A stretch of DNA of 64,000 nt from NCBI RefSeq assembly GCF_900218065.1, contig NZ_OBMU01000003.1, positions 62,001 through 126,000 on the forward strand. Reading direction: 5' to 3'. Source of the DNA: Novosphingobium sp. Chol11 (GTDB lineage: Bacteria > Pseudomonadota > Alphaproteobacteria > Sphingomonadales > Sphingomonadaceae). Positions 7,965-16,104 of the stretch are shown here, one piece after another; the stretch's first letter is position 1; each line of letters opens with the position of its first letter. The translations under genes were made by a program, and so were the position numbers. The notes beneath the pieces were generated by a model. It saw only the letters and a list, made by a program, of their open reading frames with translations, was not told the DNA's origin and searched no databases.

Positions 7965-9052
7965 GCCGGTTGCTCCACGTTCAGCGCGCCCCGCCGCATC
8001 TGATCACGTTCCATGCTTTCGAACAAGGCGGTGAAATTACCTTCGCCAAAGCCCTCATCCTTCTTGCGCTGGATGAATTCGAAGAACACAGGGCCGATCG
8101 TCGGCTGCGCGAAGATCTGGAGGAGGAGACGCGGGTCCCCCTCCTGCGTCGACCCGTCGAGCAGGATGCCGCGCGCCTGCAACTGCTCCACCGGCTCGCC
8201 ATGGCCGGGCAGCCGCTCATCCAGCATCTCATAATAGGTGGCGGGCGGAGCGGCCATCAACGGCGTGCCCATCGCCTTCAGCCGATCCCAGGCGGCAACA
8301 AGGTCGTCGCACAACAACGCGATATGCTGAATGCCCTCGCCATTATAGGCGCGCAGGAATTCGTCGATTTGGCCGCCGCCGGTCTTGCCCTCTTCATTGA
8401 GGGGGATGCGAATTTTGCCGTCTGGCGCGGTCATCGCCTTGCTGGTGAGGCCGGTATATTCGCCCTTGATGTCGAAATAGCGGATTTCGCGGAAACCGAA
8501 GACACGCTCGTAGAAGCTCGCCCAGTGCGCCATACGCCCGCCATAGACATTGTGCGTCAGGTGATCGATGATCCTGAACCCAGCGCCGACAGGATGCCGC
8601 TCCACGCCTGGTTCATAGACGAAGTCGATGTCGTAGATAGATAGCGCGCCATCCTCGCCCTCATAACGGTCGATGAGGTAGATGATCGACCCGCCGATGC
8701 CGCGCACGGCGGGCAGCCGCAATTCCATGGGTCCGGTGCGCACCTCCACCGGCTCCGCGCCGCGCTCGATCGCCATGGCATAGGCCTTGGCCGCGTCCTT
8801 TACGCGCCAGCCCATGCCGCAGGCGGACGGGCCATGTTCAGCGGCGAAGTAAGCGGCCGGGCTGCGCGGTTCATAATTGGCGATCAGGTTGATGCCGCCT
8901 TGCCGCCATAGCTGCACATCCTTCGATCTGTGACGCGCGATCATGGTGAAGCCCATGGCGGTGAAAACAGGTTCCAGCAGGCCCTTTTCCGGAGCGCTGA
9001 ACTCCACGAACTCAAAGCCGTCGAGCCCAAGGGGATTGTCGAGATCAATCAT
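7961..9052 (-). CDS. hppD: 4-hydroxyphenylpyruvate dioxygenase
   Basis: This encodes 363 residues, typical for bacterial HPPD, with a degenerate N-terminal and a catalytic C-terminal VOC domain. The iron ligands are recognisable: His164 in [12 protein letters not shown], His243 in [11 protein letters not shown] and Glu325 in [10 protein letters not shown]. The conserved tail [18 protein letters not shown] closes the active site. The enzyme converts 4-hydroxyphenylpyruvate to homogentisate in tyrosine catabolism. The start is placed at the ATG at 9052, 7 bases after AGGAAG; an in-frame TTG lies two codons upstream. It is the first gene of the hppD-VOC-FAH operon and diverges from an Lrp/AsnC regulator across about 215 bases, a common arrangement for local control by amino-acid-responsive regulators. 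Confidence 0.95.
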   Translation of the reverse strand: MIDLDNPLGLDGFEFVEFSAPEKGLLEPVFTAMGFTMIARHRSKDVQLWRQGGINLIANYEPRSPAAYFAAEHGPSACGMGWRVKDAAKAYAMAIERGAEPVEVRTGPMELRLPAVRGIGGSIIYLIDRYEGEDGALSIYDIDFVYEPGVERHPVGAGFRIIDHLTHNVYGGRMAHWASFYERVFGFREIRYFDIKGEYTGLTSKAMTAPDGKIRIPLNEEGKTGGGQIDEFLRAYNGEGIQHIALLCDDLVAAWDRLKAMGTPLMAAPPATYYEMLDERLPGHGEPVEQLQARGILLDGSTQEGDPRLLLQIFAQPTIGPVFFEFIQRKKDEGFGEGNFTALFESMERDQMRRGALNVEQPA

Positions 9053-9267
9053 GCGCAAACTTCCTGAATCGATGGAGCCGACGATGATGAAATCCTAGCA
9101 TATACGGTCGAAATTATGTTTCATTTGATAGAAAATCAGGGTGATATGAGATGAGGTCCAATCACAAAGCTGGCGTGATGGATGGAAATGCATCAAAGAT
9201 TGCGCCGAGCTGATCGACTCTGAGCGGCTGCGATTCGCTCCTGTCAAAACAAGGAAGCCTCTGCCTG

Positions 9268-9735
9268 ATGCCCATTCGTCCCATTGACGCGATCGATCGC
9301 AAGCTGCTGCACGAATTGCAGCGTGACGCATCGATCAGTCATGCCGAACTTGCTGAGCGGGTCGGCGCGTCGACCGCCTCATGCTGGAGGCGGATAAGGG
9401 CGTTGGAGGCGGACGGCGTGCTGGGCCGTCAAATCCGCCTCGTTGACCCGGCGCGGCTGGGACGCAGCCTCAACGTGCTGTGCCATATCAAGATCAAGAA
9501 CCATCAAGCAGAAACAACCGAGGCATTCGAGACTTTCATCGCATCGCGTGACGAGATCATCGAATGCTATTCCATGTCGGGCGACTGGGACTATCTGCTA
9601 CGGATATTGGTCGCGGATGTGGAAGAATATAATCACTTCCTGATGCGCACCGTCCTGCGCCATCCCACGGTCGCGACCGGGTCATCCCACTTCGCCTTGT
9701 CGCAGGTGAAATATACGACGGCGGTGCCGATCTGA
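9268..9735 (+). CDS. Lrp/AsnC family transcriptional regulator
   Basis: This encodes 155 residues. The N-terminal helix-turn-helix is clear (IDAIDRKLLHELQRDASI, then HAELAERVGASTASCWRRIR), followed by the RAM effector-binding domain with IIECYSMSGDWDYLLRILV. Family members bind amino acids or related acids and assemble as octamers or hexadecamers. It diverges from hppD, so control of the tyrosine operon is likely. The 9053-9267 gap contains short TGAT/ATCA dyads near 9125-9137 that could be binding half-sites, but no strong palindrome. AAGGAAG at 9251-9257 is the ribosome-binding site. Confidence 0.93.
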   Translation: MPIRPIDAIDRKLLHELQRDASISHAELAERVGASTASCWRRIRALEADGVLGRQIRLVDPARLGRSLNVLCHIKIKNHQAETTEAFETFIASRDEIIECYSMSGDWDYLLRILVADVEEYNHFLMRTVLRHPTVATGSSHFALSQVKYTTAVPI

Positions 9736-9823
9736 CCCATACCCTCATGCTCAATTATCGATTATAGACATGAAGCTATTGCGATCTTCGGCATCCGGCC
9801 TTGGCTGATGACAGGATTACAGG

Positions 9824-10843
9824 ATGAGTACCGAAAATGAAGGCGCGCTGAAGCTGGTGACCGCGATCCTGGGTGAGGAGGATGGCCGCCGGATTGCCGC
9901 CATGCTGACGCCTATGCTGCCGGCCGGACATCAGGACCGGCCTGGCGTCACCCGCGCGCAGATGGCGGCCGCCATGAACATGCTGCTGTTCGCTGGATTG
10001 CTCGAACGAGTGCCGAGCGCCGCCAGCTATGTCGCGGACGCCATCGCTAGCGGCCGCCGCCTGTGTTTCGATCATGGCGCAATCCGCACCGTCGCCCTCG
10101 TCGATAAGGATACGGGCGCTCTGCCCCGCGGCGAATTGGCGTTCCGGCGCATCCTGGAACCGTTGGCATATGAGGATGTAGCGACCTATCCGCTTCCAGC
10201 CTTGCGCATGACCGGCCGCGCCTATCGTCATCGGGATTTTCCGGAAAGCATCCCGCAATTCTTCGTCAGCGAATTGCATGTGGACCAGTTCGACGAGGCG
10301 TTCGCCGCGGTCGCGGATCGCGTATTTGGCAGTTCGCAAGACCCCCTGGACGAAGAAGCGCTGGCCGCGCTGGATCAGTTCGCCGCGGGTGGAACCATTC
10401 CCTTCGACGTTGCGCGTGCCGTGCTGCCGACGCTGGTCGTTGCTTTCGGGCGACATCATGCGCCCTGCACGGTCGCCGATTATGAGGCGCTGCGCAGCGC
10501 ATCGGCAGAGGCGGCGTGGATAGCGACGGAGGGCAATGCCTTCAATCACGCCACCGACCGGGTGGCCGACGTCGTCGCGCTAGCAGAGGAGCTGAAAGCG
10601 CTGGGTCGGCCGATGAAGGACAAGGTGGAATTTTCCCGCAATGGCCGCGTCCGCCAGACCGCTTTCAGAGCTGACATGGTGGAACGGGAATTCGTCAATG
10701 ATCAGGGTGACATGTGCCATATGAAGGTGCCCGGCTCCTTCTATGAATTCATCAGCCGGGACGTGGACCCCGCCACCGGGAAGCTCGACCTCTCCTTCGA
10801 CAGCGGCAATGCGACCGGCATTTTCCACATGACCAAGCAATGA
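9824..10843 (+). CDS. DUF1338 family protein (2-oxoadipate dioxygenase/decarboxylase-like)
   Basis: This encodes 339 residues of the DUF1338 (HglS/YdcJ) family, a VOC-related fold. Known members convert 2-oxoadipate to D-2-hydroxyglutarate with iron and oxygen in lysine catabolism. Likely metal ligands are His84 (FDHGAIRTV, with Arg88 as substrate binder), His242 (EGNAFNHATDRV) and Glu308 (GSFYEFISR). The central HRDFPESIPQFFVSELH matches the family. The gene follows the Lrp regulator by 88 bases in the same direction and precedes an M20 hydrolase, so it may belong to an amino-acid-degradation set. The true substrate could be another 2-oxoacid. Confidence 0.85.
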   Translation: MSTENEGALKLVTAILGEEDGRRIAAMLTPMLPAGHQDRPGVTRAQMAAAMNMLLFAGLLERVPSAASYVADAIASGRRLCFDHGAIRTVALVDKDTGALPRGELAFRRILEPLAYEDVATYPLPALRMTGRAYRHRDFPESIPQFFVSELHVDQFDEAFAAVADRVFGSSQDPLDEEALAALDQFAAGGTIPFDVARAVLPTLVVAFGRHHAPCTVADYEALRSASAEAAWIATEGNAFNHATDRVADVVALAEELKALGRPMKDKVEFSRNGRVRQTAFRADMVEREFVNDQGDMCHMKVPGSFYEFISRDVDPATGKLDLSFDSGNATGIFHMTKQ

Positions 10844-10949
10844 TCGCGGCGGCGCCCTCATCATGAGTGCGCGCTGCTGACCATTGCGCCTATTCCTTCG
10901 CCCGTTTCGAGGCTAGTCTGTCAGAACAACTGGCGGTTCCAGGCCTGAC

Positions 10950-12185
10950 ATGACAGACGAGCATATTTTCAGCGCCGATATCGGCCTCGACCGGGCGGTG
11001 GTGGAGGCTGCCAGCGCCGCGCCGATGCTGGATCAACTGCTGCAATGGTCCGCAGTCAACAGCGGATCGCGGAACCTGGCGGGGCTGGCGACGACGGCGT
11101 CGGTACTGACGGACGCCTTTTCCGTGCTGCCGGGCGACATGCAACTGCGCCCTGCGGCAGAGGTAACGTCGATCGCGCTGGATGGTCGGGAAGACGCCCT
11201 TGATCTGGGCGACAACATCCTGCTCACCGTGCGTCCCGATGCACCGCTGCAACTGTTGTTCACTGGCCATATGGACACGGTGTTTCCGGCAGAGAGCAGC
11301 TTTCAGCACTGCCGCAGGGACGGCGATCTGCTGAACGGTCCTGGCGTCGCCGACATGAAGGGCGGGATCGCGGTGATGCTGGCGGCTCTACGCGCGTTTG
11401 AAGCTTCGCCACTCCACCCGCGCATCGGCTATCAGGTCGTGTTGAACAGTGACGAGGAAATCGGTTCGCCCGGCTCCGCGCCGTTGCTGCGGGAAGCGGC
11501 GCGGGGAAAGCAGGCCGCCTTCACCTATGAACCGTCGGCACTGCCCGATGGCACGCTGGCGGGCGCGCGACCCGGGAGCGGCAATTTCTCGATCATCGTC
11601 ACCGGACGCAGCGCGCATGCGGGGCGCAATCCCCGAGACGGCCGCAACGCGGTGCTGGCCGCCGCCGACATCGCCCTGCGGCTGGAACAGCTGGCGGGCG
11701 AAGGGCTGTCCGCCAACCCGGCGCGGATCGATGGCGGCGGCCCCAACAATGTCGTGCCCGACCATGCCATATTGCGCGTGAACATGCGGCCCGCGTCGGC
11801 CGATCGGCAGAAGATGGCCGAAACCGCGATGCAGGCGATCCTTGCGTCGGTAGCGCAGGCGCGGGAGGTCGCGATCCACCTCCATGGTGATTTCGGGCGG
11901 CCGCCAAAGACGCTCGACCGCCAAGCGCTCGCGCTGCTCAACCTCGTCAGCGATTGTGGGCGCAAGCTGTCACAGCAAATCGGCTGGCGCGACACGGGCG
12001 GCGTGTGCGACGGCAATAATATCGCGGCGTGCGGCGTGCCTGTGGTGGACACGATGGGCGTGCGGGGCGGATCAATCCACTCGCCCGACGAGTATCTGAT
12101 CGTGCCGAGCCTTGGCGAGCGGGCGGCGCTGACCGCATTGCTGCTCTGCACCCTAGCCAGGCAGGGCATGCCCCGCGCGGCCTGA
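10950..12185 (+). CDS. M20 family metallo-hydrolase (carboxypeptidase G2-like)
   Basis: This encodes 411 residues of a di-zinc amidohydrolase/peptidase. Metal and catalytic residues are visible: His107 and Asp109 in FTGHMDTVF, Asp135 in GVADMKGGIAV, and the Glu169-Glu170 pair in LNSDEEIGSPGS. GRSAHAGRNPRDGRNAV lies in the dimerisation or lid domain. No signal peptide is seen. CPG2-like enzymes remove N-acyl or N-glutamyl groups, releasing a free amino acid, and could feed the DUF1338 enzyme 106 bases upstream. The substrate is not determined. Confidence 0.85.
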   Translation: MTDEHIFSADIGLDRAVVEAASAAPMLDQLLQWSAVNSGSRNLAGLATTASVLTDAFSVLPGDMQLRPAAEVTSIALDGREDALDLGDNILLTVRPDAPLQLLFTGHMDTVFPAESSFQHCRRDGDLLNGPGVADMKGGIAVMLAALRAFEASPLHPRIGYQVVLNSDEEIGSPGSAPLLREAARGKQAAFTYEPSALPDGTLAGARPGSGNFSIIVTGRSAHAGRNPRDGRNAVLAAADIALRLEQLAGEGLSANPARIDGGGPNNVVPDHAILRVNMRPASADRQKMAETAMQAILASVAQAREVAIHLHGDFGRPPKTLDRQALALLNLVSDCGRKLSQQIGWRDTGGVCDGNNIAACGVPVVDTMGVRGGSIHSPDEYLIVPSLGERAALTALLLCTLARQGMPRAA

Positions 12186-12291
12186 GCTCCTACTCCTGAG
12201 CGGAGCAGAAGCGGGCCATCGCTGCGCGCGCTTGCTATTCACGAGTATCAAGCGCAGATCAGGGTTATCGCCGAAGAAGAGAGGATCATGG

Positions 12292-13113
12292 ATGAACCGT
12301 CTTGCGCGCGCCGGTCTGCTGCTGACTGCCCTTGCCGTACCTGCCTTGCCACTTGCGGCACAGCACTCTGAGCACTCTGAGCACGGGAAAACACAACCTG
12401 GCAACGATATCGCAGCCGCCGTTGCAGCGTCCAGCCGGACCGCCGCTAACACGGTTCGCGATAAATATCGCCATCCCGCAGAAACGCTCGCCTTTTTTGA
12501 TGTTGAGCCAGCGCAGACCGTAGTGGAATTCAGCCCGGGCGGCGGCTGGTACACCGAGATACTCGCGCCTCTGCTGCGCGAAAAAGGGACGTTCTACGCG
12601 CTCCAGCCATCGGGCCGATATCTTGAGAACTATCGCAAGTTTCTCGCTGCCAAGCCGGCCGTCTATGACAAAGTAAAGCTGATTTCTTACCCTGACCAGG
12701 CCGCCATGATCCCTGCGGGCAGCGTCGATACGCTGCTTACGTTCCGCAACGTACATAATTTGGTGATGGCGGGCACGGAGGCAGCGACCTTCAAGGCCTT
12801 TTATGATCTTCTCAAGCCTGGCGGGACGCTTGGCATCGTCGATCACCGCCTGCCTGAAGACCGGGACAGCGCGCTCGAGAAGCAAAGCGGCTATCTCAAG
12901 GTCTCGACCATTCGCCGCTTGGCCGAGGCTGCTGGCTTCGAATATGTCGCAGCTTCGGAAATCAACGCCAATTCCAAAGACAAGGCTGACTGGCCCAAAG
13001 GGGTTTGGACCCTTCCGCCCACTTTCGCCAACGGCGATGTGGACAAGGCAAAATATCTAGCGATCGGCGAAAGCGACCGCATGACACTGAAATTCCGCAA
13101 GCCCGCCCCATAG
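12292..13113 (+). CDS. Exported SAM-methyltransferase-fold protein
   Basis: This encodes about 273 residues. A Sec signal peptide (LARAGLLLTALAVPALPLAA) is followed by a His-rich HSEHSEHG segment encoded by a 9-bp tandem repeat, then a class I methyltransferase fold. Motif I is modified (VVEFSPGGGWYTEIL), and LLTFRNVHNLV and LKPGGTLGIVDHR match later motifs of the COG4798-type predicted methyltransferases. SAM is not known to be plentiful in the periplasm, so the exported protein may bind another ligand or the activity may be lost. The ATG at 12292 is preferred, with GAGGA 6 bases upstream and the signal peptide beginning there. Confidence 0.8.
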   Translation: MNRLARAGLLLTALAVPALPLAAQHSEHSEHGKTQPGNDIAAAVAASSRTAANTVRDKYRHPAETLAFFDVEPAQTVVEFSPGGGWYTEILAPLLREKGTFYALQPSGRYLENYRKFLAAKPAVYDKVKLISYPDQAAMIPAGSVDTLLTFRNVHNLVMAGTEAATFKAFYDLLKPGGTLGIVDHRLPEDRDSALEKQSGYLKVSTIRRLAEAAGFEYVAASEINANSKDKADWPKGVWTLPPTFANGDVDKAKYLAIGESDRMTLKFRKPAP

Positions 13114-13165
13114 GAATTGGCTGCTGTGCCTGTCCACGATCATGTTCTTGAGCGGCATGCATCTG

Positions 13166-13186
13166 TGCACGCCAAGGGCGCGTGCA
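13166..13186. terminator. Weak hairpin after the methyltransferase-like gene
   Basis: TGCACG at 13166-13171 pairs with CGTGCA at 13181-13186, with further CC/GG pairing possible inside. It lies in the 137-base gap before the DHFR-fold gene. No T-run follows, so termination is only a possibility. Confidence 0.22.
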
Positions 13187-13250
13187 GCACTTGCTAGCTG
13201 ACGGAACCGATTGATGCAGTCTTTCGCATAATCCGACCTAGAGTGGTTCC

Positions 13251-13808
13251 ATGGGATCTCTCACTTTCAGCATCAACGTCACGCTGGATGGCTGCATCGA
13301 CCACCAGGCAGGCATTGCTGACAACGAAACGCACGCCTTCTTCACCCGCCTTATGGACCAGAGCGGGGCGATGCTTTGGGGGCGCGTCACATATGAGATG
13401 ATGGAGAGCTACTGGCCATCGGTTGCGCGCGGCGACACAGACGCGCCGCCAGCGGTGCGCGAATGGGCCGTCAAGCTCGAAGCCAAGCCGAAACATGTCG
13501 TGTCATCGACGCGAAATGTCTTCCCATGGACCAACAGTCACCACGTCGCTGGCGACCTGCGGACGGGCGTGCAGAGGCTGAAGGACGCAACGCCGGGCGG
13601 CGTGTTGCTAGGCAGTGCTAAGCTCGCGGCTGAGCTGGACCGGCTGGGTCTGATCGACGAATATAGGTTCCTAGTTCATCCACGGATCGCTGGCCACGGG
13701 CCTACCCTCTATGAAAGCGGGCTGGCCAGCACGCGACGGCTCGAACTGATTTGGGCAAGCCCGCTAAGCAACGGCGTGGTCGCCATGCATTACCGGCGTG
13801 CAAGCTGA
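13251..13808 (+). CDS. Dihydrofolate reductase family protein (RibD C-terminal fold)
   Basis: This encodes 185 residues. FSINVTLDGCIDH at the start, GAMLWGRVTYEMMESYWPS, VVSSTRNVF and a C-terminal LIDEYRFLVHPRIAGHG are characteristic of the YyaP/RibD-C branch of the DHFR superfamily, NADPH-binding reductases of mostly unknown substrate. It is not a canonical FolA. It ends 11 bases from the convergent SDR. No strong ribosome-binding site is visible upstream of the ATG. Confidence 0.85.
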   Translation: MGSLTFSINVTLDGCIDHQAGIADNETHAFFTRLMDQSGAMLWGRVTYEMMESYWPSVARGDTDAPPAVREWAVKLEAKPKHVVSSTRNVFPWTNSHHVAGDLRTGVQRLKDATPGGVLLGSAKLAAELDRLGLIDEYRFLVHPRIAGHGPTLYESGLASTRRLELIWASPLSNGVVAMHYRRAS

Positions 13809-13819
13809 CCTCCTCGTCT

Positions 13820-14566
13820 TCAGCCTGCGGTCTGGGCACCATCCACCGGCAGCGCGATGCCGCTCACGGTGCGCGCATCCGCCGAGCCCAGATAGACGAT
13901 GGCACCGGCGACTTCGTCGGCCTCGATCAAATCACCCATCTTTGAAGCGTTGCGCATCAGGAGCGATATATCGACGCCTTCGGGGAGGATGCCGGTGGTC
14001 ATGGGTGTCTTCACGCCGGTGGGGCAGATCGCATTCACGCGCACGCCCGCGCTTGCATATTCGATAGCCAGCGACTTGGTCAGACCGATGACCCCATGCT
14101 TTGCCGCGCAATAGGCGGTGGTGTAGGCGATCCCCACCAATCCGGCTGCCGAGCTGATATTGACGATGTTGCCTTTCGTGGCGACCAGATGCGGCATCGC
14201 CGATTGGCACAGGTAGAAGATGCTGGAGAGGTTGACCCGCATCATTCTTTCCCATCGCTCTTCGCTGAACATCGGCAGCGGCCCCCAATCCATGATCCCG
14301 GCGATGTTGCACAGCATGTCGATCCGTCCCGCCTTTTCGGCGGCAGTGGCGATGAAAGCGCGACAGGAGGTAGGATCACCAGCATCGAAGCCGATCACTA
14401 GCGGCGTGAACTGCGTATCCAGAGAGTCTGCCAAGGACCGAGCGCCCGCCTCATTGATGTCGCCCAGCACGAGCTGCGCGCCCTCCGCAGCCAGCCGCTG
14501 CGCGGTCGCCCTGCCGATCCCTGATGCAGCGCCGGTGACGATGACCAGCTTGTCGCGATAGCGCAT
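13820..14566 (-). CDS. SDR family oxidoreductase
   Basis: This encodes 248 residues of a classical short-chain dehydrogenase. The cofactor motif is VTGAASGIGRA with an acidic residue at the end of strand 2 (LGDINEAG), suggesting NAD preference. NIAGIMDW, NISSAAG and the catalytic YCAAK are all present, and the C-terminus ends SGIALPVDGAQTAG. AAGGAGAG just upstream of the ATG is a strong ribosome-binding site. It diverges from the SDR at 14810 over 243 bases, which is the likely promoter region of the long plus-strand island. Confidence 0.9.
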   Translation of the reverse strand: MRYRDKLVIVTGAASGIGRATAQRLAAEGAQLVLGDINEAGARSLADSLDTQFTPLVIGFDAGDPTSCRAFIATAAEKAGRIDMLCNIAGIMDWGPLPMFSEERWERMMRVNLSSIFYLCQSAMPHLVATKGNIVNISSAAGLVGIAYTTAYCAAKHGVIGLTKSLAIEYASAGVRVNAICPTGVKTPMTTGILPEGVDISLLMRNASKMGDLIEADEVAGAIVYLGSADARTVSGIALPVDGAQTAG

Positions 14567-14809
14567 TTTCTCTCCTTGAAATCCTTATCTTTGTCCGTCC
14601 GCCCGGGCCTAGTTTGATCGGCCTGAGAATGGCCTGCTTCCAGCCTTCATGTGGCTGGTTCAAAAGCCGACCGCCCTCTACCTCCAAATCAATTAGGCGC
14701 CGGGAAAAGCGCTCGTGCGCGACCCCCTCCATTTCGACGAGGCGGGGGAGTCTCAGCTACGCCATGCTGCGAAAAACCGGCGAAGGACCGGGGTGATGGA
14801 GAGAGCAGG

Positions 14810-15580
14810 ATGAGCTTCGTGGGGAAGTCCGCAGTTGTGACCGGAGGAGGCTCCGGGATCGGCGCTTCTGCTGCGATGCGCTTGGCTGCGGAAGGCTGCA
14901 AGGTCGCCGTGGTCGACATCCGCATGCAGGATGCGGAGCGGATCGCGAGCCTGATCGAAGCGCACGGAGGCACCGCCCTCGCGATAGCTGGCGATGTCAG
15001 CCGGGAGGCGGACAACGAGCAATTCTTCGCCCAAGCCGAAGCCGCGCTCGACGGGCTCGACATGGCCTTCCTCAATGCTGGCGTGATCCAGCGCTATGGC
15101 CCGTTCGACCAGATGCCCGTCGAAGAATTCGACCGGATGATCGCCATCAATCTGCGCGGGCCCTATCTTGGCCTGCGGCAGGCGCAGCGACGTCTGCGCC
15201 CTGGGGGTGCAGTGGTGGTGACCGCCTCGGCTGCCGCGCTCACCGGCTTTTCGGATGCGGCGGGTTATAGCACTGCCAAACATGGCGTTGTCGGCCTGGT
15301 GCGCTCTGCAGCGCGCGAATTTGCCAGCCGTGGTCTCAGGGTCAATGCGATTTGCCCGGGCGGGGTGGAGACGCCGATGACCGGAGCGGAGCAGCAGGAC
15401 AGCATCGTTGCGCCGGATCAATTGGGCACGCCGCCCTACCGCGGCAATCTCACCCCACAGATGGTCGCGGAAGTCGCGCTGTTCCTGCTCAGTCCTGCTG
15501 CGGCCGCTCTGAACGGCCAGGGGCAGCTTGTCGATGCAGCGCTGTTGTCCGCCTTCCCCCCTGCGCTCGAAAACCAGTGA
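14810..15580 (+). CDS. SDR family oxidoreductase
   Basis: This encodes about 256 residues, the first gene of the plus-strand island that runs to 29.6 kb. The cofactor motif is VTGGGSGIGAS, with VVDIRMQ giving an NAD-type acidic residue. NAGVIQRYGPF, TASAAALTGF and catalytic YSTAK follow. The ATG at 14810 aligns with SDR N-termini; a longer in-frame reading upstream is not supported. It is followed 17 bases later by the SRPBCC gene. The substrate is probably a secondary alcohol or ketone. Confidence 0.9.
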   Translation: MSFVGKSAVVTGGGSGIGASAAMRLAAEGCKVAVVDIRMQDAERIASLIEAHGGTALAIAGDVSREADNEQFFAQAEAALDGLDMAFLNAGVIQRYGPFDQMPVEEFDRMIAINLRGPYLGLRQAQRRLRPGGAVVVTASAAALTGFSDAAGYSTAKHGVVGLVRSAAREFASRGLRVNAICPGGVETPMTGAEQQDSIVAPDQLGTPPYRGNLTPQMVAEVALFLLSPAAAALNGQGQLVDAALLSAFPPALENQ

Positions 15581-15597
15581 AGCGGAGAAACCAGATC

Positions 15598-16104
15598 GTG
15601 CCGAAAGCCGCCATGGACGCCAAAATCAGCTACGACCCTGCCAATGTCGTCACTTCCGAAGTTGTGGTGATCGAGGCATCGCCCGCTCTGGTGTGGGAAG
15701 TCCTCACCGACCTCGATCGGTACGGCGATTGGAATCCCTTTTGCGTGAAGGCCACGTCCACGCTCGAAATGGGCGCGCCAGTCTATATGAGCCTCGTCAA
15801 TTATCCCAATCCCGGGGCGTTGCTCCAGGGATGCGAATATATATGCGAACTCGAACCCGAGCGGAGGCTCGCCTGGGAAGCGCGCTGGCATGAGAACTGG
15901 CCCTATGCCGCCCGTCGCGACCAGTTCATCGATCCGATGGCCAACGGCCACTGCCGCTATTGGTCGACCGACGCATTTCTTGGTGAAAACGGCGTCCATG
16001 TCATGCGCTTTTGCGGGCCCTGGGTAAAACGGGCGTTCGACGACACTGCCCATGCGTTGAAGGCGCGGGCAGAAGCCCTGCATGCCGAAAGGATAGGGCG
16101 CTGA
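15598..16104 (+). CDS. SRPBCC-fold (START/Bet v1-like) protein
   Basis: This encodes about 168 residues. VVIEASPALVWEVLTDLDRYGDWNPF is split across the typical first strand and helix of polyketide-cyclase/SRPBCC proteins, which enclose hydrophobic ligands. ERRLAWEARW and CRYWSTDAFLG fit later strands. The GTG at 15598 is preferred because GGAG at 15584-15587 precedes it; an ATG five codons in (15613) is possible. Its stop overlaps the MFS start (TGATG), so the two are coupled. In this setting it might carry or process a hydrophobic ring compound. Confidence 0.78.
   Translation: MPKAAMDAKISYDPANVVTSEVVVIEASPALVWEVLTDLDRYGDWNPFCVKATSTLEMGAPVYMSLVNYPNPGALLQGCEYICELEPERRLAWEARWHENWPYAARRDQFIDPMANGHCRYWSTDAFLGENGVHVMRFCGPWVKRAFDDTAHALKARAEALHAERIGR

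Noticed and set aside
12360-12384. Short tandem repeat considered as CRISPR- or satellite-like
   Set aside because: It is two and a half copies of a 9-bp unit inside a reading frame, giving HSEHSEH, with no spacers.
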